Assembly: GCA_944381375.1 (NCBI GenBank)
Contig: CALWKX010000010.1
Location: 1-64,000 of the forward strand
DNA from: an uncultured Lachnospiraceae bacterium
GTDB taxonomy: Bacteria; Bacillota; Clostridia; Eubacteriales; Anaerofustaceae
Direction: 5' to 3'
Length of the DNA stretch: 64,000 nt
The notes beneath the pieces are model-generated. The model did not search any database and was not told the origin of the DNA. It was given only the letters and a program-made list of their open reading frames with translations. This document shows positions 25,516 to 34,118 of this stretch, piece by piece. The translations under genes and the position numbers were made by a program. Numbering within the stretch: the stretch's first letter is position 1; each line of letters starts with the position of its first letter.

Positions 25516-27291
25516 TTATATATTTTTAAACAACATATTATCGAAATATGTCTGCTGAAAGCTGTCATTGAAATTTAATTCCATATGTTCTGCGTTGTTT
25601 TTTATATCTTCGCAGCGTTGTTTTATTTTTTTATTTAAAATATACATCTGAGCGCCCGTACCTGCGGCATTGCCGATTGCGCATATGGGTACGCCTTTGA
25701 AATCGGGAAGGAGTCCTATGTATTGAGCGTTTTTAATATTGATGTAATTTCCGAATGCTCCGGCAAGGTAGATCTGAGATATTTCTTCTTTTCCGAATTT
25801 TTCCGCAACCATTTCACAGCCCGTGTATATTGCTGCTTTGGCAAGTTGTATTTGGCGGACATCTTTTATGGAAAAGTATACTTTATTTCCGTCGGCGCTT
25901 TGATCAGTTTGTGCGATAAGAAAATACCTTAGGCCGTCTTCTTCCATAATGCGCTCGCTAAGCGAATCACTGCCGTATTTTTGAATATAATCTTCACGCG
26001 CCAACATTCTTCCGCGCTCATTTATAACGCCGTGTTTCAGAAGCTCGGAAAGAATGTCGATTACCCCTGAACCGCATATGCCTTTGGGGCGGCCTCCGCC
26101 TATAACGCTTATGTTTAGACTCTTGTCTTCGTTTATACTGAATTTATCAATCGCGCCTTTGGCAGCGCGCATTCCGCATGAAAGACCCGCGCCTTCCAGT
26201 GCCGGACCGCAGGCTGTTGAAGCAGCAATATAGTGAACGCCTTTGCCGCATGCAATTTCTCCGTTGGTTCCCAAATCTATCATCATGCGCGCTTTATCAT
26301 CGTTTTCAACAGATGCTATCACTGCTGTTGTGTCAGCGCCGACAAATCCTCCTATTAATGGAAGAAAACTTACAATTGCGTTGGGATGAATATTTAGAAG
26401 CGCTTGTTCGCCCGTTAAAGTAACGGCTCCCATTGTTATTGGCGTAAATGGTGCTTTGCCAAGATTGGCAGGATTAAATCCCAAAAACAAATGCTGCATA
26501 GTCGAATTTCCGGCTATGGCCGCTTGATATATTCTGTCAGTTTCAATGCCGTCGTTTTTTGCTTTATCAAGCATAACATTTATTTCGGATGTTATTTTTT
26601 CGCGAAGTATATCTGTGCCTTCTTTGTTTTGTATGCAATAACCGATTCTTGAAATTACGTCGGCTCCGAAAGCAGTTTGCGGATTCATTGCGGAATAAGT
26701 GCCCTCAATGCATAATTCGCTCATATTATAAATGTACATAGCGACAGTTGTTGTACCTATGTCAATAGCCATTGCATAAATTGGTTTGTTAGCATCAGTT
26801 ACATCTATTATTTCATTATCAAATATAACAAATCCGTATGCCTTGTCATTTTCATCAATGCTGTACATCCTTGAGAAAACTTTATAAGCTTGATAAGTCA
26901 TGCTGTAACCATATTTTTCTTCAAGCGCTTTTGTTATTGCGCTGCAATGATCGGGGCGAATATCATCTGTTGTAAGTTTGAAGAGCTTTAATTCAGGCTC
27001 AAGTTTAAAAGCAGTATGAGAATTGCCGGTAAGTATATTTATACTATTTTCTTTTAAACTGTCGATTGATATTACTTGTATATCTTCCGATATTTTGTAT
27101 TGGCATGTTAAGACTTTTTGTATCTTATCTTTTAATTTTATAGTAGCTGAGCATTTTTTGCATTTGCCGTTGCCTCCGCACACAAGGTTTTGCTCATATC
27201 CTGCTTCAGTCAATATGTCTGATAGTTTCGACCCTTTTTCACAACTTAAATTTTTATTGTCAAATGCTATATTGACTTTAATTTTAGTCAT
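25516..27291 (-). CDS. Corrinoid-protein reductive activator (RACo/RamA-like, 2Fe-2S plus ASKHA domain)
   Basis: A 591-residue protein that probably reduces inactive Co(II) corrinoid proteins back to Co(I) using ATP. The N-terminal [2Fe-2S] domain has C38-x5-C44-x2-C47-x15-C63. After a linker, the ASKHA ATPase domain starts near MAIDIGTTTVAMYIYN. Further family motifs are AIAGNSTMQHLFLG, MIDLGTNGEIA and STACGPALEGAGLSCGM, and LAGAFGNYI near the end. It diverges from the methyltransferase gene at 27527, its natural functional neighbour. The corrinoid protein itself is not in the window. Confidence 0.85.
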   Translation of the reverse strand: MTKIKVNIAFDNKNLSCEKGSKLSDILTEAGYEQNLVCGGNGKCKKCSATIKLKDKIQKVLTCQYKISEDIQVISIDSLKENSINILTGNSHTAFKLEPELKLFKLTTDDIRPDHCSAITKALEEKYGYSMTYQAYKVFSRMYSIDENDKAYGFVIFDNEIIDVTDANKPIYAMAIDIGTTTVAMYIYNMSELCIEGTYSAMNPQTAFGADVISRIGYCIQNKEGTDILREKITSEINVMLDKAKNDGIETDRIYQAAIAGNSTMQHLFLGFNPANLGKAPFTPITMGAVTLTGEQALLNIHPNAIVSFLPLIGGFVGADTTAVIASVENDDKARMMIDLGTNGEIACGKGVHYIAASTACGPALEGAGLSCGMRAAKGAIDKFSINEDKSLNISVIGGGRPKGICGSGVIDILSELLKHGVINERGRMLAREDYIQKYGSDSLSERIMEEDGLRYFLIAQTDQSADGNKVYFSIKDVRQIQLAKAAIYTGCEMVAEKFGKEEISQIYLAGAFGNYINIKNAQYIGLLPDFKGVPICAIGNAAGTGAQMYILNKKIKQRCEDIKNNAEHMELNFNDSFQQTYFDNMLFKNI

Positions 27292-27324
27292 TTCTTACTC
27301 CAAAATACACAATATATAAAACTA

Positions 27325-27353
27325 ATTATATATGGATTTATACGAAATGTAAA
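27325..27353 (-). promoter_or_regulatory. Predicted promoter of the corrinoid-activator gene
   Basis: On the minus strand: TTTACA (27353-27348), 17-bp spacer, TATAAT (27330-27325). Confidence 0.65.
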
Positions 27354-27447
27354 CAACAAAAATGTTAAAATCGCGCCTGAAAATTGAATGACGAGCTTGC
27401 TCATGCTAAATGATTCAATTTTTTTAGTATGTTTAATTTTATCTTTC

Positions 27448-27476
27448 TTGTGAGAACATTTTCAGTAAGTTATAAT
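27448..27476 (+). promoter_or_regulatory. Predicted sigma-A promoter of the one-carbon cluster
   Basis: TTGTGA (27448-27453), 17-bp spacer, TATAAT (27471-27476). Start near 27483, leader ~44 nt, ribosome site AGAGGTGA before the ATG. Confidence 0.75.
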
Positions 27477-27526
27477 AACATTAGGGCGCATAAAGCGCTG
27501 CAATATTGTTAGAAGAGGTGAACTGA

Positions 27527-28327
27527 ATGATTATAATCGGCGAAAAAATCAACGGGGCAATACCGCCTGTGAAAAAAGCCATCGAAGAAAGAGATGAGGA
27601 GTTTATAAAGCAAAGGGCGGTTATGCAGGCCGAAGCGGGCGCCGATTTTATAGATGTGTGCGCTTCAGTAGAAGCCGATAAGGAATATGAAGCTCTTAAA
27701 TGGTTAATTGATACTGTACAGGCATCTGTGGAAACTAAACTTTGTATAGACAGCCCGAACGAAAAAATGTTGGAAAAGGTTTTTGCATTCGCAAACAAAC
27801 CTGGAATGTTGAATTCCGTTAATGAAGAGGGAACAAAATGTGAAACAATATTTCCCCTCATAGCCGGAAGCGAATGGGAAGTAATCGGCCTTACATGCGA
27901 TAAGGACGGAATACCGCTTGAATCTTCCAAAAAAATCGATATAGCAAAAAGAATAATAGATAAAGCTGTAAAGTACGGAGTTGACGTAAGCAAGCTGCAT
28001 ATAGATCCTTGCGTAATGGCTCTTGCTACCATGCCGAACGCCATGATTGATTTTATGGAATGTATTGCTAAGATAAAGCAGTATGCACCAGAAGTAAAAA
28101 TTACGGGAGCCGTCAGTAATATATCGTTCAATATGCCTGTCAGAAAAATAATCAACCAGAAATGCATGACGCTTGCTATATATGCAGGACTTGATTCTGC
28201 AATAATCAATCCATGTGATATTGATATGATTGGCACAATTTATGCAGCCGAAGCTCTTGTGGGCAAAGATAAAAGCGGCAGAAAATATAACAGAGCTTAC
28301 AGACAAGGCAAATTCGGCCAGAAATAG
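27527..28327 (+). CDS. Methyltetrahydrofolate:corrinoid protein methyltransferase (AcsE/MtgA-like)
   Basis: A 266-residue TIM-barrel enzyme of the pterin-binding family, which moves the methyl group of methyl-THF to or from a corrinoid cobalt. The M. thermoacetica AcsE pterin-binding residues align: Asp75 in KLCIDSPN, Asn96 in MLNSVNE, Asp160 in LHIDPC and an Asn at 198 in AVSNIS. Length equals AcsE (262). No zinc cysteines as in MetH, so it is a free-standing MeTr. It opens the one-carbon cluster behind its own promoter. The corrinoid partner and CODH/ACS are not seen, so it could serve acetogenesis or a demethylase system. Confidence 0.88.
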   Translation: MIIIGEKINGAIPPVKKAIEERDEEFIKQRAVMQAEAGADFIDVCASVEADKEYEALKWLIDTVQASVETKLCIDSPNEKMLEKVFAFANKPGMLNSVNEEGTKCETIFPLIAGSEWEVIGLTCDKDGIPLESSKKIDIAKRIIDKAVKYGVDVSKLHIDPCVMALATMPNAMIDFMECIAKIKQYAPEVKITGAVSNISFNMPVRKIINQKCMTLAIYAGLDSAIINPCDIDMIGTIYAAEALVGKDKSGRKYNRAYRQGKFGQK

Positions 28328-28360
28328 TTAATTCAAAATTAAATAAAATAAAAAATAAAA

Positions 28361-28450
28361 CAGAGTAGGCAAGGCGCGTTAAGTATTAAGAGATGGGATG
28401 TTGCTCTTAAACGAAGGCGTAGGCGCCGCGGTGTCTTGCCGCTTCCGCTG
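28361..28450 (+). promoter_or_regulatory. Tetrahydrofolate (THF) riboswitch
   Basis: The sequence holds the conserved THF-aptamer elements in order: AGAGTAG, GCGTTAAGT, a TTAAGAG/CTCTTAA hairpin with GGGATGT in its loop, ACGAAG, a GGCG/CGCC mini-hairpin, CGCGGTG, CTTGCC pairing back to GGCAAG, and CCGCT closing the outer stem. It lies 55 bases before folT, a typical location. Ligand binding would lower folate uptake when THF is high, probably by affecting ribosome access since no terminator is visible between aptamer and ATG. The assignment rests on motif memory, not a covariance search. Confidence 0.92.
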
Positions 28451-28505
28451 ATTTTAACAAAGCATAATGCTTGCGCGGAAGTATTGCTCAGGAAAGGACT
28501 TAATT

Positions 28506-29294
28506 ATGAAGAGTAATGCTTTCAGTAAAGGACTCAAAATGACGTCCAAACAACTTGTATTAGGAGCATTGTTCGCTGCTATGACGATTGCGCTTAAGCC
28601 AATCGATATTTACTTTCTTCCAACAGCCAGGCTCAATGTTACAGCCGTTCCGATAATTTTGTCTGGAATTACGCTTGGACCAGTTATTGGGGCTATAGTA
28701 GGATTTATAGCTGACGTGTTGGGATATGTGCTTTTTGACAAGAGCGGTCAGCCTATTGCTTTGCTTCTTACGATTTCAAGCGTCATGATGGGGCTTATTC
28801 CGGGGATAATTTACCGTTTAACCCCCAAAACGACTAAGAAGACTAATTTATTTTCGATACTAAATATATTAAGCTTCTTTTTGTTAGTCATTTTGTTAAT
28901 AGTATTATTAGCTGTTGAAGGTTCAGTTCAGATAGAAAACGGATACGTACTGGCTCTTCACCCTCTCACTTCAGAATGGATAGCGCTCGAATTTTGGGTT
29001 GTTGCTGCAATAACCGGCGCGTTTGCGCTTTATGCATTTGTTTTGGTTTTCATGCTGGCGCGAAAGATAAAATCTCCTTTAGTTGATCAGGGCAAACTTT
29101 TATTTACGGTATCAATAACTGTCATACTTGCGGAAATACTTGTAAGCAGTTTAGGGCTTATGCATGTGTATGCTTGGCCGCTGCTTTTGATATTGATAAT
29201 AAGAATAATTAAAGGTTTCCTGGTGATTCCGCTTTATACGCTGCTCTCGGCTGTTTTGTATAAAGTAATTATAAAAATGAAATTGATCGTTTAA
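28506..29294 (+). CDS. folT: Folate ECF transporter S component (FolT)
   Basis: A 262-residue membrane protein with about six to seven helices. [28 protein letters not shown] resembles the FolT N-terminus, with the AxxxA-type EcfT-contact motif, and the [24 protein letters not shown] loop is typical of folate S components. The central loop after TM4 is longer than in minimal FolT. Start is the ATG at 28506 with AGGAAAGGA. The THF riboswitch directly upstream makes folate the best substrate call. The shared EcfAA'T module is elsewhere. Confidence 0.87.
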   Translation: MKSNAFSKGLKMTSKQLVLGALFAAMTIALKPIDIYFLPTARLNVTAVPIILSGITLGPVIGAIVGFIADVLGYVLFDKSGQPIALLLTISSVMMGLIPGIIYRLTPKTTKKTNLFSILNILSFFLLVILLIVLLAVEGSVQIENGYVLALHPLTSEWIALEFWVVAAITGAFALYAFVLVFMLARKIKSPLVDQGKLLFTVSITVILAEILVSSLGLMHVYAWPLLLILIIRIIKGFLVIPLYTLLSAVLYKVIIKMKLIV

Positions 29295-29311
29295 TACATG
29301 GAGGTGTACCA

Positions 29312-30991
29312 ATGGGTTTTAAATCAGACATAGAAATTGCGCAAGAGGCAAAGCCTCTTGAAATAAAAAAAGTCGCGGAAAAAATCGGTATCGCAGAAGA
29401 TGAGCTTGAATTATACGGAAAATACAAAGCGAAAATCGACTATAATTTATTAAAAACCGCAAAAGGATCTAAAAATAAAGCCAAACTTATATTGACTACG
29501 GCTATTAACCCGACTCCGGCGGGAGAAGGCAAAACGACTACGACTGTAGGCGTTTGCGACGCTTTGGCGCGTTTGGGCAAAAATGTTATAGTTGCGCTGA
29601 GAGAACCTTCTCTTGGCCCCGTATTTGGAGTTAAAGGAGGTGCTGCGGGAGGCGGTTATGCTCAAGTGGTGCCTATGGAGGATATTAATCTGCATTTTAC
29701 CGGAGATTTTCATGCGATAGGAGCCGCAAATAACTTGCTTGCCGCAATGATTGACAATCATATATATCAGGGCAATGCACTGAATATAGATCCTCGCAGA
29801 ATAGTATGGAGAAGAGCCGTTGATATGAATGACCGTCAACTCAGAAATATCGTTGATGGTTTGGGCGGCAAAGCGAACGGCACTCCAAGAGAGGACGGCT
29901 TTGATATTACAGTTGCCAGCGAAATAATGGCGGCTTTCTGTCTTGCATCAAGCATTACGGATTTAAAAGAGCGATTTTCACGCATAGTGGTAGCTTACGA
30001 TAGAGATTCCAACCCTGTAACGGCTGGAATGCTCAATGCTCAGGGCGCTATGGCTGCGCTTTTGAAAGACGCTTTAAAGCCAAACCTCGTGCAGACATTG
30101 GAGGGTACGCCTGCTTTTGTCCATGGAGGACCCTTTGCCAATATAGCTCATGGCTGTAATTCTGTGATCGCAACAAAAATGGCTATGCACTTTGCTGATT
30201 ATGTTGTTACTGAAGCGGGATTCGGCGCGGATTTGGGAGCGGAAAAATTTATTGATATAAAATGCCGTCTTGCAGGTCTTAAGCCTGACGCTGTTATAAT
30301 TGTTGCTACAATAAAAGCGCTTAAATATAATGGCGGCGTAGCGAAAGCAGATCTTAAAGAAGAAAATTTAAGTGCCCTTGAAAAAGGTTTGCCGAATCTG
30401 CTTAAACATGTGGAAAATATCACAAAAGTATTTAATCTTCCCGCAGTTGTTGCTCTCAACCGTTTTACTCACGATACCGATGCGGAAATAGCTCTTGTAA
30501 GAGAAAAATGCGCTCAATATGGAGTCAACGTTAAATTAAGCGAGGTTTGGGAAAAAGGCGGTCAGGGAGGCATTGAACTTGCTGAAGAAGTGGTAAGACT
30601 TTGCGATACTCCATCCGAGATGAATTTTTCTTATGATCTTGATATGCCTATAAAGGAAAAAATCAGCGCTATAGCGTGTAAAGTTTACGGAGCTGACGGA
30701 GTAGACTTTATGCCTTCAGCATTAAAGGAAATAGAGAACCTCGAGCGTTTGGGTTATGGCAATATGCCTATATGCATGGCGAAAACGCAGTATTCGCTCA
30801 CTGACGATCAAACGAAATTGGGAAGGCCGACAGGCTTTAAAATAACAGTCAGAGATGTGACGTTGAGCGCCGGAGCGGGCTTTATCGTAGCCCTGACAGG
30901 TGCGATAATGAAAATGCCGGGGCTGCCGAAAGTTCCTGCTGCGGAAAAAATAGATGTTGATGAAAACGGCGTTATTTCCGGTTTGTTTTAG
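29312..30991 (+). CDS. fhs: Formate-tetrahydrofolate ligase
   Basis: A 559-residue FTHFS (usual length ~556), which makes 10-formyl-THF from formate, THF and ATP, the entry step of the methyl branch. P-loop [13 protein letters not shown] is intact. [23 protein letters not shown] is the family's conserved loop, and [11 protein letters not shown] the second. GGAGGTG precedes the ATG, 17 bases after folT. The final stretch is normal, with no truncation. Confidence 0.97.
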   Translation: MGFKSDIEIAQEAKPLEIKKVAEKIGIAEDELELYGKYKAKIDYNLLKTAKGSKNKAKLILTTAINPTPAGEGKTTTTVGVCDALARLGKNVIVALREPSLGPVFGVKGGAAGGGYAQVVPMEDINLHFTGDFHAIGAANNLLAAMIDNHIYQGNALNIDPRRIVWRRAVDMNDRQLRNIVDGLGGKANGTPREDGFDITVASEIMAAFCLASSITDLKERFSRIVVAYDRDSNPVTAGMLNAQGAMAALLKDALKPNLVQTLEGTPAFVHGGPFANIAHGCNSVIATKMAMHFADYVVTEAGFGADLGAEKFIDIKCRLAGLKPDAVIIVATIKALKYNGGVAKADLKEENLSALEKGLPNLLKHVENITKVFNLPAVVALNRFTHDTDAEIALVREKCAQYGVNVKLSEVWEKGGQGGIELAEEVVRLCDTPSEMNFSYDLDMPIKEKISAIACKVYGADGVDFMPSALKEIENLERLGYGNMPICMAKTQYSLTDDQTKLGRPTGFKITVRDVTLSAGAGFIVALTGAIMKMPGLPKVPAAEKIDVDENGVISGLF

Positions 30992-30999
30992 GTATAAAA

Positions 31000-31647
31000 A
31001 TGGATAATAATACATATTTGGAATATACGTTATGTGAATTTTCCGACGAACTGTTTTCAAGCGCTCCTGCTCCCGGAGGGGGCGGAGCAAGCGCGCTCAT
31101 TGGCGCGCTTGCGGCTTCCTTGTCAGGCATGGTTTGCAGCCTTACTTCAGGGAAGAAAACTTATGCGATGTATCAAGAAGATATATCCCGCATAGCTGAT
31201 AAAGCGTCCAAACTTAAGCAAGATCTGCTCAATATGATAGATGAAGACGCCAAAGGCTTTCTGCCGCTTTCCAAAGCTTATTCCTTGCCGAAGGACACGC
31301 CCGAACAAAAAAAGCGCCGCGATGAAGTAATGCAGGAATGTTTAAAGACGGCTTGTCAAACGCCTGTGAATATCATCAAGGCCGCGCATGAAGTTTCAGT
31401 TATTAATGAGGAGCTCTGTGCGAAAGGTTCGCGTCTTGCTGTATCCGACGCCGGCTGCGCAGCGGCGGCGGCGCGCGCGGCAGCGACAGGAGCATGGCTG
31501 AATGTGGTAATAAACTTGAATTTGATAAAGGATGATGAGTACGTAAAGTACGTGAATCAAAATATAAAACCTATAGTGGACAGTACTGTTATGATATGTG
31601 ACAGGACATATGAAGAAGTTCTGAAAATTTTGAAGGGAGAAAAATAA
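31000..31647 (+). CDS. fchA: Methenyl-THF cyclohydrolase / formimido-THF cyclodeaminase family
   Basis: A 215-residue FTCD_C-type protein. SSAPAPGGGGASALIGALAASLSGMV is the diagnostic glycine-rich turn. The rest is all-helical, ending NQNIKPIVDSTVMICDRTYEEV. FchA interconverts methenyl-THF and 10-formyl-THF in clostridia and acetogens. It starts 9 bases after fhs. Its presence next to a FolD with an altered active site suggests FchA carries the cyclohydrolase step here. Confidence 0.9.
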   Translation: MDNNTYLEYTLCEFSDELFSSAPAPGGGGASALIGALAASLSGMVCSLTSGKKTYAMYQEDISRIADKASKLKQDLLNMIDEDAKGFLPLSKAYSLPKDTPEQKKRRDEVMQECLKTACQTPVNIIKAAHEVSVINEELCAKGSRLAVSDAGCAAAAARAAATGAWLNVVINLNLIKDDEYVKYVNQNIKPIVDSTVMICDRTYEEVLKILKGEK

Positions 31648-31648
31648 A

Positions 31649-32554
31649 ATGAGCGCTGTGATTATGTCCGGCAAGGAAGTCAGCGAAGCTATTCTTGCTC
31701 AAAATCTTGAGGACGCAAAAGAATTAAAAGCTAAGGGGATTATTCCCAAGCTTGCAATCATGCGTGTGGGCGACGATCCTGGTTCCATTTCTTATGAAAA
31801 GAGCATAATTAAAAGAATGGCAAATACTGAAATTGAAGTGGAATCGGTATGTTTTCCTTTGGAGGTTACTCAAAAAGAGTTTGTATCAAAGCTTAAAAGC
31901 GTAAACGAAGATAAATCTATACATTCTATTTTGATCTTCAAACCGCTTCCTGCGCAGCTCGATGAAGAGGAAATAAAGTATATTATTAATCCCGCAAAGG
32001 ATCCGGACGCTTTGAATCCCACCAATCTGGGCAAATTAATGATACAGGATGAAACAGGATTTTTCCCTTGTACTGCTGAAGGAGTAATGGAGCTGTTTAA
32101 GTATTATAAAATAGACGTAAAAGGGAAAGACGTTACAATTATAAACAACTCGAATGTACTCGGAAAACCTTTGGCAATTATGCTTACAAATGAATTCGCT
32201 ACTGTTTCAATTTGTCATGTTTTTACGAAATCTGTGAAGGATTATACTTTAAAAAGCGATATAGTAGTAACTGCGTGCGGTATTTATTCGCTGCTCACGC
32301 CGGATATGCTTAATGATAATGCTATAGTCGTTGATGTGGCAATGGCGCAAAAAAAGAATGCCAGCGGAGAATTTGTTCTTGATGAAAACGGCAAAAAGAT
32401 CAGAACGGGAGATGCAAGAGAAGACTGCGCGGAAAAAGCAAAAATGATTACCAGCGCCACTCCCGGCTTAGGCGGCGGCACAGGGCCGATAACGACTGCG
32501 CTTTTGGGTTCTCATGTAATAAAAGCTGCCAAGCTTTTGAGCGGCGTTAAGTAA
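31649..32554 (+). CDS. folD: FolD-type methylene-THF dehydrogenase (divergent active site)
   Basis: A 301-residue FolD homolog with both halves: an N-terminal catalytic domain and an NAD(P)-binding domain with INNSNVLGKPLAIML and PGLGGGTGPITTALL. The canonical Y-x3-K catalytic pair is changed. Tyr49 is followed by EKSIIK, so Lys falls at +2 or +6, not +4. The usual VQLPLP reads IFKPLP, with Phe97 replacing Gln, and DVDG reads DPDA. Methenyl-THF cyclohydrolase activity may be weak or lost, with FchA supplying it; the dehydrogenase step should remain. I believe similar variants occur in other clostridial C1 clusters. Confidence 0.85.
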   Translation: MSAVIMSGKEVSEAILAQNLEDAKELKAKGIIPKLAIMRVGDDPGSISYEKSIIKRMANTEIEVESVCFPLEVTQKEFVSKLKSVNEDKSIHSILIFKPLPAQLDEEEIKYIINPAKDPDALNPTNLGKLMIQDETGFFPCTAEGVMELFKYYKIDVKGKDVTIINNSNVLGKPLAIMLTNEFATVSICHVFTKSVKDYTLKSDIVVTACGIYSLLTPDMLNDNAIVVDVAMAQKKNASGEFVLDENGKKIRTGDAREDCAEKAKMITSATPGLGGGTGPITTALLGSHVIKAAKLLSGVK

Positions 32555-32582
32555 AAGCTTTAATGTTAGGAGTAAATATAGG

Positions 32583-33245
32583 ATGATTATATCTCAAAAA
32601 AAGCCTGATGAAGAGATACTCAGCTATCTCGAAGGCGCAAAAAAAGTTGTGCTTGTTGGCTGCGGAGAATGCGCCACCGTATGTAAAACGGGCGGCGAAG
32701 AAGAGCTTGAAAATATGAAAGCTTTCTTGGCTTCGCACGGCATTGAAGTTGTCGGAAGCATATACCCGCAGTCCGCCTGTAATAAACTGCTTATGAAAAA
32801 AGAGCTGAAAGCTCTGAAAGATGTTTTGCCGGAATGTGACGCCGTTGTGTCGCTTTCTTGTGGAGATGGCACGCAGACAATAGCTTCGTTAATTGACAAA
32901 TGCGTATACCCGGCAAACAACACGATGTTTTTGGGTGAAGTAGAAAGACAAGGGATATTCACCGAAGCATGTAGATTGTGTTCTGACTGCGTATTGGCAT
33001 ATACAGGAGGCATATGCCCAATTACCAAATGCGCAAAATCATTAATAAACGGACCATGCGGCGGTTCTGTGGACGGCAAATGCGAAGTCAATCATGACAA
33101 TCCATGCGCATGGATTGAAATTTATAATAAGCTGAATAAGCTTGGTCAGCTTGATAAGCTTGAAAAGATGTATGAACCAAAAGGGTATAAGGATACGGCC
33201 TATCCCAGAGTTATCAATCTAAGGGAGGAAAAGCACGATGAGTAA
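32583..33245 (+). CDS. metV: MetV: zinc/iron-sulfur partner of methylene-THF reductase
   Basis: A 220-residue cysteine-rich protein of the MetF C-terminal-domain family (MetV). Cys patterns: VGCGECATVCKTGG near residue 27, EACRLCSDCVL near 130 and GICPITKCAKSLINGPCGGSVDGKCEV near 145-170. In M. thermoacetica, MetV forms a complex with MetF and links it to Hdr-type electron carriers. No hdr genes are in the window, so the electron donor is unknown. Its stop overlaps the metF start by 8 bases. Confidence 0.87.
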   Translation: MIISQKKPDEEILSYLEGAKKVVLVGCGECATVCKTGGEEELENMKAFLASHGIEVVGSIYPQSACNKLLMKKELKALKDVLPECDAVVSLSCGDGTQTIASLIDKCVYPANNTMFLGEVERQGIFTEACRLCSDCVLAYTGGICPITKCAKSLINGPCGGSVDGKCEVNHDNPCAWIEIYNKLNKLGQLDKLEKMYEPKGYKDTAYPRVINLREEKHDE

Positions 33246-34116
33246 ACTCAAACAAGCGCTTGACAGCGGGACTTTTGCTCTTACAGCGGAAATCGCTCCG
33301 CCGAAGGGCTTTGATTTTACAAGGCAGTTATATTTGGCCAATCTTTTAAAGGACAAAGTTCATGCAGTCAATGTTACGGATTTCCAATCAGCCTCTCTTA
33401 AAGCTTCTTCGCTTGGCTTATGCATAATGCTTAAGCAAGCCGGAATAGAGCCGGTATTTCAAATTACAGGTCGCGACAGAAGCCGTATGGCAATACAGGG
33501 CGATATGCTGTCTGCGGCAGCTTTCGGTATCAAAAATATTTTGGCTCTTACGGGAGATCATACTACAGTCGGAGATTGCAAAGATTCAAAGCCTGTATTT
33601 GATCTTGACAGCGTTGGAATATTAAAAGCAGCGCGAATGCTTGAAAGCGGACAGGACTGCGGAGGAAACGCCCTTAATGGAGAAAGCCCTGAATTTTATC
33701 TCGGGGCCTGCGTGACGCCGGAGTATGACCCGGTTGAATTACAGATAATTAAGATGAAGAAGAAAGCTATGGCAGGCGCGGCGTTTTTTCAAACGCAGGG
33801 TCTTTACGATATAGAAAGCTTCAAAAGGTTTATGGACTATGCGTCTAAAATAGAATGTAAAGTATTGGCGGGAATAATTCCTCTTAAAAGTGCAGGAATG
33901 GCAAAATTCATGAACAGAAGCGTGCCTGGCATACGTGTGCCTGATTCTCTTATAGAACGCCTTAAAAACAGCAGCGAACCTGTAAAGGAAGGTATACTTA
34001 TAGCGGCGGAATTTATATCAAAGATTAAGGAACAGGGCATATGCGACGGAGCTCATATTATGGCTATCGGCGCTGAAGAAAATGTTCCGTTAATTTTGGA
34101 GGCAGCGGGGTTGTAA
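33238..34116 (+). CDS. metF: Methylenetetrahydrofolate reductase (MetF)
   Basis: A 292-residue TIM-barrel flavoprotein that reduces methylene-THF to methyl-THF. LTAEIAPPKGFD gives the conserved Glu, NILALTGDH is the FAD/folate loop, and FFQTQGLYDIESFKRF the late signature. It pairs with the overlapping metV upstream. Product methyl-THF is the substrate of the methyltransferase at 27527. Ribosome site GGAGG is inside metV. Confidence 0.9.
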   Translation: MSKLKQALDSGTFALTAEIAPPKGFDFTRQLYLANLLKDKVHAVNVTDFQSASLKASSLGLCIMLKQAGIEPVFQITGRDRSRMAIQGDMLSAAAFGIKNILALTGDHTTVGDCKDSKPVFDLDSVGILKAARMLESGQDCGGNALNGESPEFYLGACVTPEYDPVELQIIKMKKKAMAGAAFFQTQGLYDIESFKRFMDYASKIECKVLAGIIPLKSAGMAKFMNRSVPGIRVPDSLIERLKNSSEPVKEGILIAAEFISKIKEQGICDGAHIMAIGAEENVPLILEAAGL

Positions 34117-34118
34117 AA

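Noticed and set aside
27481-28236. 251-codon open frame antisense to the methyltransferase gene
   Set aside because: Low-complexity Ser/Ile-rich translation, no ribosome site, and the opposite strand has a clear pterin-binding enzyme.
27704-28306. 200-codon antisense frame in the same gene
   Set aside because: Another shadow of the methyltransferase coding strand; no recognisable protein motifs.
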